A DNA stretch of 64,000 nucleotides from Labrenzia sp. 011 (lineage in GTDB: Bacteria; Pseudomonadota; Alphaproteobacteria; Rhizobiales; Stappiaceae): the NCBI RefSeq assembly GCF_003075075.1, contig NZ_QCYM01000018.1, positions 1-64,000 of the forward strand, written 5' to 3'. The first letter of the stretch is position 1. Each line of letters begins with the position of its first letter. Under the pieces are notes generated by a model. It ran no database searches, was not told where the DNA came from, and saw only the letters and a program-made list of their open reading frames with translations. The position numbers and the translations under genes were made by a program. This document shows positions 62,923 through 64,000 of this stretch, piece after piece.

Positions 62923-64000
62923 TCACAACACCAGCCCATGGAGTGACTTGTGCAGGTGGAGTTTACCGTCCCCTGCCCTGTCGATCATTGCGCGGAAATA
63001 GCCTCCCGGGGATGTAATTTGCTCGGGATCACGGAGGGCTTTTTCTGCGACGACGGCCAGACATGCGGCGGCGAGATACCTGCCTTGCCGCTCGACAGCA
63101 TTCTGGTATCCAGCTGGACTTAGCCCGATCAGCATCCGCAACTGATCAGCCGCGATGCAGAGCATTGCCCAATTTGAGAATGACAGACCCAGTTCATCCT
63201 GGACGTTGGAGCATGCAGATTTGATGAGGCCTATTGAAACACCGTCGAGGTTTGTTTCTCCGGATTTGCCTCCTGCAGCCTTTGCCGATTGGCGATTTGG
63301 CTGTTGTTTTCGAATGGCGGCTCCGCCAGGCTCCTTTTCAAGAGCCTCTTCAGCGGCTTTGCCGCTGTCAGGTTTGTTTTTGATTTCTTGCTCGTTAGAG
63401 CAAGGCCGCTTTTGCTTACGTTCAAATGAGTCTGTTGGGGTTGTAATAGATATAGGGCTGACATCAATGTCACCCGCGGATGACATTTCATTCACATTTT
63501 CTGATTCAGTTTCAGCTGCTTGTGCCTCAAAGGTTGCTACGGCTTCGTGATACAGAGCCTCCACCCGCTTTGCCTTTTCCAAGGGTTCCAGGTTTTCCAA
63601 GTCAAGGATGACATTCAACCGGGTGATATAAGTCTCATAGTCACTGCCAAGAGCGTCGACCAGATCGACAATCGCGCGGGCAAAGCGCGTGACCGCCCGC
63701 TTTGCTTCCTGCAGCGCCTTGATCCGCTGCTGAAATGACGTCGCTTGATCCTTGAACGCCTGGAGGTTGAAACAGGCAGGTGTAAAATCAAGACCGTAGG
63801 CTTGCTCCTGAGAACCGCCAGCGTTCCGGTAAACATAGCGGCGGCCGGTCGGGCTGTCGCGATACGCCAGGATCCCCACCTCGACGAGTTTCTTCAGACA
63901 ACGCGTGACGGTCCGTGGTGTGCGGCGGGTGTACTCCGCAAGACGCTGGTTTGAAATGGCCACAACGGGACGGCGCCCGACGTTGAAATCTTCGGCCTGG
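62923..64000 (-). CDS. repC: RepC-family replication initiator (second copy), runs off the window
   Basis: This protein of at least 358 visible residues is related to the RepC at 50236. It has the winged-helix region (NQRLAEYTRRTPRTVTRCLKKLVEVGILAYRDSPTGRRYVYRN) and the same ending (ITSPGGYFRAMIDRAGDGKLHLHKSLHGL). The frame is open through base 64000, so the N-terminus lies outside; the GTG at 63963 is internal. The middle and N-terminal parts differ strongly from the first copy, so this is a different lineage and not a recent duplication. repA and repB, if present, would lie further right. Confidence 0.88.
   Translation of the reverse strand, partial: QAEDFNVGRRPVVAISNQRLAEYTRRTPRTVTRCLKKLVEVGILAYRDSPTGRRYVYRNAGGSQEQAYGLDFTPACFNLQAFKDQATSFQQRIKALQEAKRAVTRFARAIVDLVDALGSDYETYITRLNVILDLENLEPLEKAKRVEALYHEAVATFEAQAAETESENVNEMSSAGDIDVSPISITTPTDSFERKQKRPCSNEQEIKNKPDSGKAAEEALEKEPGGAAIRKQQPNRQSAKAAGGKSGETNLDGVSIGLIKSACSNVQDELGLSFSNWAMLCIAADQLRMLIGLSPAGYQNAVERQGRYLAAACLAVVAEKALRDPEQITSPGGYFRAMIDRAGDGKLHLHKSLHGLVL

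Noticed and set aside
1..64000. CRISPR arrays, tRNA and rRNA genes
   Set aside because: No regularly spaced short repeats, cloverleaf-like segments or rRNA signatures were seen on reading both strands; this is a visual judgement without a scanning program.

Overview
The window looks like part of a large conjugative plasmid (or plasmid-derived island) from a marine or soil alphaproteobacterium. The evidence is RepC-type replication initiators with a repABC-style counter-transcribed RNA, a VirB/VirD4 mating-pair system, an AztABCD zinc importer, a FixJ-type response regulator and moderately high GC throughout. A Stappiaceae/Rhizobiaceae/Rhodobacteraceae-like host is my inference; the genus cannot be read from the sequence alone.

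Layout. 0-10 kb is a mobile-element landing zone: the right end of an IS3-family element inside a MITE-like element, a chemoreceptor gene bracketed by two inverted copies of that MITE, scars of two other transposases, and a complete Tn3-family transposon (3760-10163) carrying tnpA, tnpR, a res region, a MerR regulator, an MFS exporter and a secreted protein. The right end of the Tn3 element has cut off folE (GTP cyclohydrolase I), the distal gene of the next block. 10-19 kb is a zinc-scarcity island. aztA-aztB-aztC-aztD/zinT-methyltransferase-folE' runs leftward, and zur-cobW-cobW-small ORF runs rightward, from a shared intergenic region holding two Zur-box-like palindromes. The AztD chaperone is fused through a His-rich linker to a ZinT domain.

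19-38 kb begins with a RES/Xre toxin-antitoxin pair. It is followed by one leftward conjugation operon: traK-traL-traM-like genes, virB2-B3-B4-B5-B6-B7-B8-B9-B10, a secreted protein made of eight Cys-paired repeats, virB11, virD4, a TraC-type primase, a MobC-like accessory protein and a MOBP relaxase. virB7 is only 55 codons. No virB1 is visible. The 0.9 kb upstream of traK is intergenic, AT-rich in its second half, and carries two perfect inverted repeats and an IncP-like nic motif, making it the best oriT candidate.

39-48 kb is a stability and defence island. It holds a coupled XRE-ImmA/PIN pair, CcdAB, a Phd/PemK-like pair, and a complete short type II CBASS operon (CD-NTase, E2-like protein, patatin phospholipase) divergent from a CapH-like repressor and a CapP-like metallopeptidase, with a readable promoter and two different palindromes between them.

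48-64 kb holds an HTH regulator, a lipoprotein, a stand-alone repC with a ctRNA-like antisense gene, an M48 membrane protease and a RelE/ParE-RelB pair. A two-component system (kinase, FixJ-type regulator, single-domain receiver, broken moxR) stands divergent to a secreted sulfatase / HAD phosphatase / formylglycine-generating-enzyme operon. A decayed second copy of the Tn3 left end, a small secreted nuclease and a second repC that runs off the right edge complete the window. No tRNA, rRNA or CRISPR array was recognised.
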